Source of the DNA: CBDCWA01 sp965223255 | GTDB taxonomy: Bacteria > Pseudomonadota > Alphaproteobacteria > Rhizobiales > Hyphomicrobiaceae | Direction: 5' to 3' | DNA length: 64,000 bases | NCBI GenBank assembly: GCA_965223255.1 | Contig: CBDCWA010000004.1 | Span: 1,426,001-1,490,000 of the forward strand | Shown here: positions 1-8,739 of the stretch, in pieces | How the letters are laid out: each line of letters opens with the position of its first letter | Numbering within the stretch: position 1 is the stretch's first letter | Notes under the pieces: generated by a model | The model's database searches: none | What the model was told of the DNA's origin: nothing | The model's input: only the letters and a program-made list of their open reading frames with translations | Program-made: the position numbers and the translations under genes

Positions 1-323
1 TCAGTGCCGTCGTGAAACTTCATGCCCTTCTTGAGATTGAATATCCACGTATTCTTATCTGTGGTTTTCCATTTATGCGCGAGCTGGCCAACGTAACCAC
101 CGGTTTTAAAGTCATACCTGCAGAGATTGCCATAGACTTCACCCCACAACCCATACATATGGGATGCGCTGTCACCATAGGGATTGACGGTGCTGAGGTT
201 GGACGTGATTCCAACTGCAAGTCGTGTCTCAGCAGATGCAGTGCTGCTGGCGATCACTCCGACGGCAACGATAGTCGCTGCTCCAATACGCCTTATGGTA
301 CTTGCGGATATTGTGTGTCGCAT
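1..323 (-). CDS. ABC transporter family-5 substrate-binding protein, 5' part only
   Basis: This is the N-terminal ~107 residues of a periplasmic solute-binding protein of the oligopeptide/dipeptide (SBP_bac_5) family. The gene continues past the left edge. The start is ATG at 323, with AAGGAG seven bases upstream. Residues 1-31 form a signal peptide ending in ASSTASA before ETRLAVG. The family's N-terminal block is present: a YGLWGEVYGNL segment, then GQLAHKWK and NTWIFNLKKGMKFHDGT. It is the last visible gene of a minus-strand operon with two Dpp/Opp-type ATPases and four hydrolases, so it probably captures the substrate that those hydrolases cleave. The substrate is unknown; family members bind peptides, opines, glutathione, nickel and others. 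Confidence 0.9.
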   Translation of the reverse strand, partial: MRHTISASTIRRIGAATIVAVGVIASSTASAETRLAVGITSNLSTVNPYGDSASHMYGLWGEVYGNLCRYDFKTGGYVGQLAHKWKTTDKNTWIFNLKKGMKFHDGT

Positions 324-381
324 TGCTTACTCCTTGGTTCGAATTACTCATCCGACGAACCTTCGGACTCTACAGTTTGAA

Positions 382-397
382 CTCCCGGTATAGGGAG
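382..397. repeat. Small inverted repeat between hydrolase and binding-protein genes
   Basis: A perfect 5-bp stem (CTCCC/GGGAG) with a six-base loop lies in the 120-bp gap between the last hydrolase gene and the binding-protein gene. No T-run follows on either strand, so it does not look like a full intrinsic terminator. Stem-loops next to binding-protein genes often stabilise one part of a transporter mRNA; that role here is inference. Confidence 0.35.
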
Positions 398-443
398 CCC
401 GGCTTACATTCTAAGCACGCTGATCACCTGCGCGCTATAGAAT

Positions 444-1751
444 CTAGGCGGCATCGAAGAAGCCGTCCGCAATGGCATTACAAACGATTTCCACGGCCGG
501 CGGCACAAGCCCCATCGGCAATCCCTCCTCGGGCCGCCAATAGGAATGAATGCCGGTAGCAAATTCAGTTATGCTGACGCGCGGTGCTGGCTCAATCTCA
601 TTGAGCATCGGAAGCATCACGTCATAATAGTTTTCATGTGTATGATCTCGGCTATATTTGTTGATGATGTAGAGCAATGGCGGCACCGGCTTAACGTCGG
701 TGCCGGTCAATGGCTTGCCCATACCGATGTAATAATCGACGAGATCCTGCGTTTGTGTGTCGGATAGTTTCAGTCGTTGGGCTGTTACCGTAGCCGCTTG
801 CGTCAATGCGGGTATCGAGTGAATGTGAAAAAAGTACTCGGCCTTGATTTGGGGAAACCGTTTGACGTTATCCCACAGCTCATAGATTTCCTCCATCACC
901 CAAGGCAGCCGCATTAAAGGCTCGCCACCTTCCTGCAAATAGAGTTCAGCACCGCGATAGCGCGCTAGCTCGCGCCATGTCCGCACCAGGAGATCATTGA
1001 ACGGGTTGGGCCAGTCGTGGCCGGTCATTTGGTGAAAGACATAAGCGAATGTGGAGTTCTCAATACCGGCAACACCGACGATATTTTCCACCCGCTGCAG
1101 GATCATGTGCGAGAACGGCCCCCCGGTCGAATGCCCATGGGTATAAACGGCATAGTCAGCAACCGGAAAGTGGCGCCGACACAGGTCCTTCATTGCCTCT
1201 TCAAACGCTAACGGCCAGGCCGCCATGCGTTCATAGAACATCGTCCCCGGCTTGGCCCGCGCGAAGGTTCGGGTGCCGTAGATTTCACGATAGCTAGCTT
1301 CCTCGACGATGTCATATTGATCACGCCCAATCAGCTCGTTTTCAAGCCAGATTGGTGTGCGCAATTGATTATCCGGGCCAATGGTATCGCCAGGCCAATC
1401 CCGACTCGGATCTGGCAGATAGAGCCGACCTGGAAATGTCAGATTGACGACCTTGAAGCCACGTTTGCACGCCAGTATTTGCGCATAGGGCTCAACGGAA
1501 CGCCAATCACTTGCCCCACCATGCGTCATCAGCATTCCGGAGCGACGGCCATCTTTTGAAACGTGCGCCTTCGACGGATCGACGGGCTCATAGACCATCG
1601 CGCCGATATCCCATTCGAGCCCGGCGACGTTTAGCCGAAAGAGGTCCTCGTACTGTTGGATCTCAATATCGGGTTCAGCAAGAACGCGCTTCGAAATATC
1701 GAGCAGCTCCGGCTTCGATACAGTCTTTGGCGGCGATCCAATCTTCGACAT
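444..1751 (-). CDS. Divergent alpha/beta hydrolase, ~435 aa (copy A1 of duplicated module)
   Basis: Serine-hydrolase-like protein of unknown substrate. The nucleophile elbow reads GHSTGG in mid protein. An upstream LMTHGGASDWRS block would supply the oxyanion side, and a late GIHSYW segment a candidate catalytic His. A distinctive LPDPSRDWPGDT motif is shared with the paralogue at 2660-3976. The ATG at 1751 is chosen because GGGAGAGGA precedes it and because the longer frame would run into the preceding gene. No signal peptide is seen, so it is probably cytoplasmic. It follows the B1 hydrolase by 28 bp and precedes the transporter's binding-protein gene. The fold call rests on the elbow and order of motifs; the precise family is not recognised. 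Confidence 0.8.
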   Translation of the reverse strand: MSKIGSPPKTVSKPELLDISKRVLAEPDIEIQQYEDLFRLNVAGLEWDIGAMVYEPVDPSKAHVSKDGRRSGMLMTHGGASDWRSVEPYAQILACKRGFKVVNLTFPGRLYLPDPSRDWPGDTIGPDNQLRTPIWLENELIGRDQYDIVEEASYREIYGTRTFARAKPGTMFYERMAAWPLAFEEAMKDLCRRHFPVADYAVYTHGHSTGGPFSHMILQRVENIVGVAGIENSTFAYVFHQMTGHDWPNPFNDLLVRTWRELARYRGAELYLQEGGEPLMRLPWVMEEIYELWDNVKRFPQIKAEYFFHIHSIPALTQAATVTAQRLKLSDTQTQDLVDYYIGMGKPLTGTDVKPVPPLLYIINKYSRDHTHENYYDVMLPMLNEIEPAPRVSITEFATGIHSYWRPEEGLPMGLVPPAVEIVCNAIADGFFDAA

Positions 1752-1779
1752 AAGCGCAGTCCTCTCCCAATGCGAACCG

Positions 1780-2658
1780 CTATTTGAGTCCGTGAATAAA
1801 TCCGCGCAGCATCTCATTGAATATCAGTGGTTGCTCGCGAAATGAATGGTGGCCTGCCCGGTTAATCATCTGGAACTGGGACACTCTTTGCTTGGCAGCG
1901 ATCAGATCGAAAAGGGCATAGCCTTGGTCCGCGGTGGCCGTCGGATCATGTGAGCCCCAGATTATTTGCGTTGGCCGCGGCATCCCGTCATCGCGGAGCC
2001 ACGCAAACAACTGCGCCTTATCCTTCGAGAGGCCCGGCAGAAAAACTTTTGACTTAAGCTTTTCGTCCTCCATTTTTCTGACCGATTCCTGATACTTCGG
2101 CAGCGCTGCCACCGCCATTGTTTCATCCAGCAGGGCCTCGGTAATGTGATCGGCACTATAAGCGTAGTGTTCGTAGATCCACTTTTGACATTCGCGGCTC
2201 AATCGCGGCACTGGCGCACCGGCTAACACAACGTTATTTAGGCCCTGGCCCGGTGCACAAGTATTGCTGTCAATGATGGTACATGAGGCAATGAGATCCG
2301 GCTGCTCCAAGGTGAGGCGACACACCAGATAGCCGCCGCGCGAATGCCCCGCCAAATGCACGTCGCGCAGATTCAAAGCTCGTAGGAAGCCGGCGGCATG
2401 CTGCACCGTGGCATGCATCGTATAGTCATCGTTTAGCGGGTTGTCAGTGTACCCCTGACCGAGTTTGTCGAATGCAATAACGCGGAAATGTTCGGACAGC
2501 GCATCGAAATTGCGATCCCATTCCAGGGCACTTGGGGCCGCCTCGGGAGAACCGAAATTGTTCCCGTATACGAGAACCAAGGGCGCGCCGCTCCCTTGCT
2601 CAAAATAGCGGGTACGAATGCCGTCCACATCGATCCACTTGGCCTCATGCATCGGCAT
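1780..2658 (-). CDS. Alpha/beta hydrolase, ~292 aa (copy B1 of duplicated module)
   Basis: Classical alpha/beta hydrolase of the MhpC/BphD-like group. It has a GHSRGG nucleophile elbow, a GSHDPTA segment with the acidic residue, and AGHHSF near the C-terminus with the catalytic His. The N-terminus (KWIDVDGIRTRYFEQG) is typical of esterases and C-C bond hydrolases. The start at 2658 has GGGAGGA six bases upstream and sits one base after the stop of the preceding gene, so the two are translationally linked. It is paralogous to the gene at 3979-4860. The substrate is unknown; the operon suggests a compound imported by the linked ABC transporter. Confidence 0.88.
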   Translation of the reverse strand: MPMHEAKWIDVDGIRTRYFEQGSGAPLVLVYGNNFGSPEAAPSALEWDRNFDALSEHFRVIAFDKLGQGYTDNPLNDDYTMHATVQHAAGFLRALNLRDVHLAGHSRGGYLVCRLTLEQPDLIASCTIIDSNTCAPGQGLNNVVLAGAPVPRLSRECQKWIYEHYAYSADHITEALLDETMAVAALPKYQESVRKMEDEKLKSKVFLPGLSKDKAQLFAWLRDDGMPRPTQIIWGSHDPTATADQGYALFDLIAAKQRVSQFQMINRAGHHSFREQPLIFNEMLRGFIHGLK

Positions 2659-2659
2659 A

Positions 2660-3976
2660 TCACGTCCTCCCTTCGTGCAAGAAATACCCACCGGAAATAG
2701 CCCGGTCCCAGAGCTGAACCACTGCTGGTAACGTCCCTTGCGGAAGATCTTTCTCAGGTGCCCAATAGGAATGAATGCCGGTACCAAACTGCACGACATT
2801 TATCTTGGGTGCAGGGTCCATCGACTGATAGGCGGGTACGACGACATCACGGTATCGCTCCGGTGTGTGATCACGGCTAAAAGCCGTGATGGCGAACAAC
2901 AATGGCGGCACCGGTTTCACACCGGGTCCTGAAAGTTCTCGCGTATAGCCGATATACTGGTCTACCAAGCTTTGGGTCTGCTGCGGGCCGAGTTTCAGTC
3001 GTTCCGCCGTCACGCGAGCAGCATCCTCCAGCTGCGATGTTGCTGCATAGTGGATCATGTATTCGGCTTTGAATTGCGGAAACCGTGTCGATTGCGACCA
3101 TTCCGCGTGCACGTCCTCCATCAGTGCCGCCAATCGCATCAACGCTTCTGGGCCTTCACTCTTAAGGGCCTCAGCGCCGCGATAACGCGCTATCTCCCGC
3201 CAGTTGCGAATGAGCAAGTCGTTGAAGGGCGCCTTCCAGGCGATGTTGGCCATGCGCTGGTAGATGTAGCCGAAGGGTGAATTTTCGATGCCGATCAAGC
3301 CCGCGATGTTGTCAACGCGTTGTGTGAGCATGTTGACGAATGGCCCACCAGTCGAATGACCATGCACATAAATCGCGTAGTCGTCGGGCGGGAAATAATG
3401 CTGACAGACGAGTTGCATCGCCGCCTCGAAGGCGAGTGGCCAAGCGGCCATGCGATAATAGAAGTTACTCCCCGGTTTTGCCCGTGCGTTAGGCCTTATG
3501 CCATGGCGCGCCCGTAACGACGCATCATGAATGACGTCATACTCATCGTCATCAATTCGTTCGCCGGCCAGCCATATTGGTGTGCGCACGGTACCGTCGG
3601 GATTGATGGTGTCACCCGGCCAATCGCGTGATGGATCGGGCAAGTAGAGCCTGCCAGGATAGGTCATACTTGCAATGCGATACCCGAGTTTTTGCACCAT
3701 CAATCGCGCCAGAGGCTCCATTGATCGCCAGTCGCTGGCGCCACCATGGGTCAAAAATACACCGACTTTCTTGCCGTCGGGTCCGCTTGGAATCCGGCTG
3801 ACATCCTCCGGCTCATAGAGCATGACACCGATATCCCAGTCCATGTCAGCCACAGAAATGCGATGGATTGTTTCTGTTTCAGAAAACGGAATATCCGTTG
3901 CATCCAAAATATCGTGCGAGGCGCGAATTATATCTTCGCGAGGTACTTTTTCAGGCGGCTGGTAGGACTTGGACAT
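2660..3976 (-). CDS. Divergent alpha/beta hydrolase, 438 aa (copy A2 of duplicated module)
   Basis: Paralogue of the A1 gene at 444-1751. Both keep FLTHGGASDWRS (LM- in A1), PGRLYLPDPSRDWPGDT, the GHSTGG elbow, a (Y/F)SRDHT block and the late GIHSYW(R/A)PE segment, and are collinear throughout. Such conservation of non-catalytic blocks points to a specific substrate or partner. It starts two bases after the upstream B2 gene and ends one base before B1, so it is surely cotranscribed. There is no signal peptide. Divergence is spread along the length, so the duplication is not recent. The exact reaction is unknown. Confidence 0.82.
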   Translation of the reverse strand: MSKSYQPPEKVPREDIIRASHDILDATDIPFSETETIHRISVADMDWDIGVMLYEPEDVSRIPSGPDGKKVGVFLTHGGASDWRSMEPLARLMVQKLGYRIASMTYPGRLYLPDPSRDWPGDTINPDGTVRTPIWLAGERIDDDEYDVIHDASLRARHGIRPNARAKPGSNFYYRMAAWPLAFEAAMQLVCQHYFPPDDYAIYVHGHSTGGPFVNMLTQRVDNIAGLIGIENSPFGYIYQRMANIAWKAPFNDLLIRNWREIARYRGAEALKSEGPEALMRLAALMEDVHAEWSQSTRFPQFKAEYMIHYAATSQLEDAARVTAERLKLGPQQTQSLVDQYIGYTRELSGPGVKPVPPLLFAITAFSRDHTPERYRDVVVPAYQSMDPAPKINVVQFGTGIHSYWAPEKDLPQGTLPAVVQLWDRAISGGYFLHEGRT

Positions 3977-3978
3977 AG

Positions 3979-4860
3979 CTAGTTCAAGCTCCGAATAAAC
4001 CCGTTCAGGATCTCATTGAACCGACGCGGATGTTCGCGATAAGGAAAATGTCCAGATTCATTGATGACATGAAAATAGGCTTGGCGCTCCTTTGCCGAAA
4101 TCATCTCATAAAGCCGCAAACCTAACTCCAATGGCGCCGTTGGATCGTTATACCCCCACACGATCTGGGTCGGCCGCTTCATGCCATGCTCGTTGATCCA
4201 ATGCAGCGTTTCTGCTTTCTCTCGTTGCAAGCCAGGCATGAACACGCGCCCCTTCAAGTCTTCGGCTTCCATTTTTCGAATAGCTTCTCGCGTCTTCTCC
4301 AGTTCGCCGACCTCAACCACGGCATCGAGCCACCGTGACGTGATGTGGTCCGGCTTGTAGGAATAGGTTTCGTAAGTCCATTGCTGACATTCCCGGCTTA
4401 ACGGTTCTCCGGGCGGTTTGGCATGGACGACCTCTGTCAAGCTAACGCCTGGTCCAAGTGTGCCGCTGTCAATGATCGTGCATGAGCGAACGAGTTCGGG
4501 GAATTCCAGTGTCAAGCGGCTAACGAGATAACCGCCGCGAGAGTGGCCTACCAGATGCGCATTGCTGAGACCGAGCTTGCGCATAAAGGCCGCAGAGTGC
4601 TGGACGACCGCATGCATTGTGTAGTCGTCGTCGTTCTTGGGATTTGCGGTATGGCCTTGACCAAGTTTATCCAGCGCAACCACATGGTAGGTCTTGGCAA
4701 GATCTTCGAAATTAAGCTCCCATACAATAGCGCAATTCGAACCATCTGCCGCACCGAAGTTGCCGCCGAAAAACAACACAATCGTCTCGCCGCTACCAGC
4801 TTCGAAGTAACGGGTCGCTATGCCGTCCACATCGATCCATTTCGGGGTATCCATTGTCAT
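3979..4860 (-). CDS. Alpha/beta hydrolase, ~293 aa (copy B2 of duplicated module)
   Basis: Paralogue of B1 with the same opening (PKWIDVDGIATRYFE), a FDxLGQG-like VALDKLGQGHTAN block, the GHSRGG elbow, the GYNDPTA acid segment and a late SGHFPYREHP with the catalytic His. The ATG at 4860 is preferred: GAGGT lies just upstream and the stop of the ATPase gene is eight bases away. A second ATG two codons later is possible. With A2 it forms one B-A module; the B1-A1 pair repeats the same order. The product is probably cytoplasmic and acts after import by the linked transporter. Confidence 0.88.
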   Translation of the reverse strand: MTMDTPKWIDVDGIATRYFEAGSGETIVLFFGGNFGAADGSNCAIVWELNFEDLAKTYHVVALDKLGQGHTANPKNDDDYTMHAVVQHSAAFMRKLGLSNAHLVGHSRGGYLVSRLTLEFPELVRSCTIIDSGTLGPGVSLTEVVHAKPPGEPLSRECQQWTYETYSYKPDHITSRWLDAVVEVGELEKTREAIRKMEAEDLKGRVFMPGLQREKAETLHWINEHGMKRPTQIVWGYNDPTAPLELGLRLYEMISAKERQAYFHVINESGHFPYREHPRRFNEILNGFIRSLN

Positions 4861-4868
4861 GACTGACC

Positions 4869-5876
4869 TCATTCGATAGCTGGTGCGGCCGGCTGGCTCG
4901 ATCCAGCAGATCCGAAAACATGGCACGCGACAAGATGGCCACCACCGGTACTGGCAAGCGTCGGTAATTGCTCCCGACATCGCGGCTCAGCGTAAATACA
5001 CCGTGGATGAAAACTGCATCCCGTCGGTGGATTGATAGGACTTGGCACATCGCCTTCAAGCACTATTCGATCTTCGCGGTTCTTGGCCGAAGGGTCTGGA
5101 ACCGGTACTGCTGACAGCAGTGCCTTGGTATAGGGATGCTTTGGCGCAGCGTAGATTTTCTCTGCTTTGCCAACTTCAACAACCTTACCGAGATACATGA
5201 TTGCGACCCGATGGCTGACGTGTTCCACCACACGCAGATCATGTGAAATAAACACATAAGTGAGATTGAATTCACTTTGCAGTTCATCCAACAGATTGAG
5301 AATTTGCGCCTGTATAGAGACATCCAAAGCGGAGACTGGTTCGTCGGCGATGATTAGGCGCGGCTGAAAAATCAGCGCTCTTGCAACCCCGATACGTTGG
5401 CGTTGACCACCGCTAAATTCGTGCGGATAGCGGTCATAATGGTCCTCACGCAAGCCAACGCGCGCGAGCATTGCCATAACCTGATCGCGCTGCTCGGCGC
5501 CGGAAGACAAGCCATGTATTCTCAAACCTTCACCAATGATCTCACCGACGCGCATGCGCGGGTTCAGTGATGCATAGGGGTCTTGAAAAATGATCTGCAT
5601 CCGACGGCGAACATTGCGCATCTCCGTTAGCGAGAGATCCAGCAGGCTGAGCCCTTCAAACACGATTTTGCCAGCGGTTGGCTCCACGAGGCGCAATATA
5701 CTGCGGCCGAGAGTCGATTTACCGCAACCTGATTCCCCAACCAACCCGAGCGTCTCGCCATCCTCAACATTTAGGGTCACGCCATCAACCGCCTTGACGT
5801 TACCCAGATGGCGCGAAAGCAATGCCGACTTTATCGGGAAATAGGTCTTCAGATCCGTGATCTCCAGCAGCGACAT
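4869..5876 (-). CDS. Dipeptide/oligopeptide-type ABC transporter ATPase (DppF/OppF class)
   Basis: ATP-binding subunit that powers a family-5 peptide-type importer at the inner membrane. Walker A (GESGCGKS) is near residue 53, the Q-loop is FQDPYASLNPR, the signature is FSGGQRQR, Walker B is LIIADEPVSALD and the H-loop is ISHDL. The C-terminal oligopeptide extension has the Cys-rich CSFHPRC...CREQLP block. At 335 aa it has the usual length. Its partner ATPase lies 43 bp upstream; hydrolase genes follow directly. The specificity is unlikely to be simple dipeptides given the hydrolases in the operon. Confidence 0.95.
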   Translation of the reverse strand: MSLLEITDLKTYFPIKSALLSRHLGNVKAVDGVTLNVEDGETLGLVGESGCGKSTLGRSILRLVEPTAGKIVFEGLSLLDLSLTEMRNVRRRMQIIFQDPYASLNPRMRVGEIIGEGLRIHGLSSGAEQRDQVMAMLARVGLREDHYDRYPHEFSGGQRQRIGVARALIFQPRLIIADEPVSALDVSIQAQILNLLDELQSEFNLTYVFISHDLRVVEHVSHRVAIMYLGKVVEVGKAEKIYAAPKHPYTKALLSAVPVPDPSAKNREDRIVLEGDVPSPINPPTGCSFHPRCIYAEPRCREQLPTLASTGGGHLVACHVFGSAGSSQPAAPAIE

Positions 5877-5919
5877 GTAGCTCTCTTTGCCTGTTCAGTT
5901 GGCGTCGTTTTTGACCAAT

Positions 5920-6882
5920 TCACACGAGATAACAAGAAACCCAATGGCCACTTTCGATCTCGCGCAGTTGCGGTTCACTACCTTTGCACTTTGCTACCGT
6001 TCTGCTGCACCGGTCGCTAAACCTGCAGCCATCTGGAAGATTGAGTGGGCTTGGGACGATCCCCGGAATTGCTTCAAGCTTGCGCTTCGTCTCGCTATAG
6101 CCGGGGATCGACTTCAATAAACCGAGTGTGTAAGGGTGCAGCGGGCGTGCGAATATAAGCTCTGGTTTTGCGCGTTCGACAATCTTGCCGGCATACATGA
6201 TGGCAACATCATCTGCTTGCTCCGCGACAACGCCAAGATCGTGGGTAATGAGCAGCAGCGCCATGCCGAGCTGCTGCTGCAATTCCTCAATCAATTTGAG
6301 GATCTGCGCCTGTATCGTGACATCGAGCGCGGTCGTAGGTTCATCAGCAATCAACAGACTTGGATTGCAAGACAACGCCATCGCAATCATCACGCGTTGG
6401 CGCATGCCGCCACTCATTTGATGCGGAAAATCATAGATGCGCCGCGCCGGCTCTGGAATGCGCACAAGCGTCAACATTTCGATGGCCTTGTCGCGGGCAT
6501 CTTTCTTATTGAGCTTTTGGTGTAGCCTGATCGCTTCACCGATCTGCATGCCGACACTGAACACTGGATTGAGCGACGTCATCGGTTCTTGGAAGATCAT
6601 GGAAATTTCATTTCCACGGATCTCGCACATGCGTGCCTCATCAAATTCGAGGAGGTTTTGACCGCGATATATGATCTCGCCGCCGACAACCCGGCCTGCC
6701 GCCTTAGGTATCAATTGCATGGTCGACAGCGCGGTGACGCTCTTGCCGCAGCCGGATTCGCCAACAAGACCCATGGTCTTGCCGCTCTCGATCTCGAAGT
6801 TGACGCCATCCACCGCACGAAGCTCACCATCGCTGGTGAAAAAGGACGTCTTGAGACCTCGAACTCTCAGCAGTGCTTCCAA
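5920..6882 (-). CDS. Dipeptide/oligopeptide-type ABC transporter ATPase (DppD/OppD class)
   Basis: Second ATPase of the same importer, with Walker A GESGCGKS near residue 41, FQEPMTSLNP, signature MSGGMRQR, Walker B LLIADEPTTALD and H-loop THDLG, followed by the C-terminal CRFSDRCSRTVAKC block. The start chosen is TTG at 6882 because GGAG lies seven bases upstream and it gives the usual ~320 aa. The frame is open to an ATG at 7035, but that ATG has no ribosome-binding site and would add 51 atypical residues. It is the first gene of the minus-strand operon. DppD and DppF normally form a heterodimer on two permeases; the permease genes are not seen here. Confidence 0.92.
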   Translation of the reverse strand: MEALLRVRGLKTSFFTSDGELRAVDGVNFEIESGKTMGLVGESGCGKSVTALSTMQLIPKAAGRVVGGEIIYRGQNLLEFDEARMCEIRGNEISMIFQEPMTSLNPVFSVGMQIGEAIRLHQKLNKKDARDKAIEMLTLVRIPEPARRIYDFPHQMSGGMRQRVMIAMALSCNPSLLIADEPTTALDVTIQAQILKLIEELQQQLGMALLLITHDLGVVAEQADDVAIMYAGKIVERAKPELIFARPLHPYTLGLLKSIPGYSETKRKLEAIPGIVPSPLNLPDGCRFSDRCSRTVAKCKGSEPQLREIESGHWVSCYLV

Positions 6883-7602
6883 GCCGGCTCTCCGCTCTTT
6901 GGTGGCAAAAAAATGGCCGACATCTCGACCAGTTGCACGAGCAGGCGACAGCTCACTACAAACCAGGCCATTTGTCACGATGAAAATTTGAGCACGAACC
7001 AACTGATTATTGTGCAAGTGCGTGGCACAGTCCATTTTTTGGCGGCCTTATCCATTCGATGGCAACTGCATTGATCATGCGAATTGTTTCTTGCCAACGA
7101 TTGGGGGCTTGCGGCATTCACGAGCATGGGAAAAAATCATGAGCTATTTCGCGGTTGTGTGTTGCTATTTCGGGTTTAGCGCCAGCAGACGATTGATCCC
7201 GGCAACGCACAGACCGATCAGGCGGGCGCCTGCATCACAATTCGATTGAAGAAGTCCATTGCAGTAGTGAGCAGCCCTGTGTGATCGGTCCCGCTTGAAT
7301 GCTGGGACATACACGGTCTTTGCTGCAACGGCAGTCTACACCTAACGCCTGGTTCATGTCGGGTAACGGCCTCAAGCGGGATATTAAAGCGAACGAGCTG
7401 TTCACATTCTGACCGTCGAGTCGCAGTTAGGCCGTTCGTAGAATCCGAGACGTATTGAGGAAATAGACGCGTCCGTCTTTACAGGTTAGGTTTGTTCATC
7501 TCGTTTCGCTGTTCAACGAGATTGGCAATCGGTAAGGCAAGAGACAACACGGCTAAAGCCTAATCGCTCACTTAGCCAGGCTGCTAGAGGAGGTGTAGAA
7601 AC
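6883..7602. promoter_or_regulatory. Divergent intergenic region upstream of the transporter operon and the MBL gene
   Basis: About 720 bases with no supported gene. The region must hold the promoters for the minus-strand transporter operon and for the plus-strand MBL gene, whose strong AGGAGGTG ribosome site lies just before 7603. Short minus-strand open frames around 7190-7370 look weakly protein-like but have no convincing start. No clear operator palindrome was recognised. Confidence 0.4.
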
Positions 7603-8610
7603 ATGAGCTCGATCCTGCAAAACCAGACCCCGTTTGCAGCGCCGGTTGTCGACAGACTTTCCGTGCGTGTGGTTGTCGATTCGGCCTATGAACGCTTCCT
7701 TCCTGCGGCAACCCACCCACATGTTAAGATCGAACATGTCGGCAAGATACCCGGCCGACAAATGACAACACTGGCATGTGAATGGGGGCTGTCCCTGCAT
7801 CTGGAATCGGTCGCTTCTGGCGCGAATGCGCAATACCTTCTGGATTTTGGTTACACACCTGAGATCCTCAACCGAAATTTCGACCTGCTCGGTGTCGACC
7901 CCCGTCGTTTGAGCGGTCTGATCTTGAGCCACGCCCATCGCGATCACTACGGCGGAATGGAGGGCTTTGTGCATCAATTCCGCCATCAAATGCCAGACCA
8001 GGTGCCTTTTATTATCGGCGGCGAGGGCGTCTTTCGCGAACGTTGGACCAAAGGTGTGGGGGACGAATGGGTATCCTGGGGCGCGCTGGATAGGACGGCA
8101 CTCACCGCTCAAAATGTCAAACCACTTGCCTGCGAGTCACCATGTGCCCATGACGGTGCCTTTACCACCGGCAGAATTGAGCGGACGAGTTTTGAACAGG
8201 TCACGGGCGGTTCCATGGTCATGAGCGAAGACCACTTCACCGAGGAAGAACGGCGCGGCAAGCTGGTAAAGGATAACCACCCGGAAGAACACGCGACCTG
8301 TTACATCATAAAGGGTCGCGGGCTCGTGGTCATAACATCGTGCGGACACACCGGTCTGATCAACACCATCCAGACCGCGATGGGCGTTACAAATGTTGAT
8401 AAGCTCCACGCAGTCATCGGCGGATTTCATTTGGGTACCGCGCCAGCCGATTACGTCGAACATACGGTTGACGAATTGGAGAAATTTAAACCCGACGTCG
8501 TCATTCCAATGCATTGCAGTGGTGCAGGCTTTATCGAGTCGATGCGTCGGCGCATGCCCGAACACCTTGTCACCACGAATGTTGGCAGTCGCTTTACTTT
8601 CGGAGCATAG
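7603..8610 (+). CDS. MBL-fold metallo-hydrolase (dihydropterin-type subgroup)
   Basis: Metallo-beta-lactamase-fold enzyme, 335 aa. The metal motif HAHRDH is intact at residues 110-115 and is followed by YGG. Later ligands are likely in the TSCGHTG segment and the GGFHLG block, with PMHCSG near the C-terminus. This pattern matches proteins annotated as 7,8-dihydropterin-6-methyl-4-(ribofuranosyl)-aminobenzene 5'-phosphate synthase-like, a name that gives no real function. The start has AGGAGGTG at ideal spacing. There is no signal peptide. It is divergent from the transporter operon and followed 129 bp later by a cupin gene on the same strand, so it may belong to the same catabolic process. 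Confidence 0.88.
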   Translation: MSSILQNQTPFAAPVVDRLSVRVVVDSAYERFLPAATHPHVKIEHVGKIPGRQMTTLACEWGLSLHLESVASGANAQYLLDFGYTPEILNRNFDLLGVDPRRLSGLILSHAHRDHYGGMEGFVHQFRHQMPDQVPFIIGGEGVFRERWTKGVGDEWVSWGALDRTALTAQNVKPLACESPCAHDGAFTTGRIERTSFEQVTGGSMVMSEDHFTEEERRGKLVKDNHPEEHATCYIIKGRGLVVITSCGHTGLINTIQTAMGVTNVDKLHAVIGGFHLGTAPADYVEHTVDELEKFKPDVVIPMHCSGAGFIESMRRRMPEHLVTTNVGSRFTFGA

Positions 8611-8739
8611 TTCCCGCACGATCGCAATTGCATTGCCCCTTGCTGCGATGGGTTGCGTGATTTGTCGGTCTGATTCATTATCAGAAGCTATGAGGATCCA
8701 AAAGGACAGATCCGCAGGCTGCAACGAGAGAGGTGTGAA

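Noticed and set aside
331..345. GGTTCGAAT box like a tRNA T-loop
   Set aside because: No matching acceptor, D or anticodon stems near by; it lies just upstream of the binding-protein start and is chance.
7513..8112. 199-codon minus-strand frame over the MBL gene
   Set aside because: It is the antisense shadow of an intact gene with a canonical metal motif and strong ribosome site.
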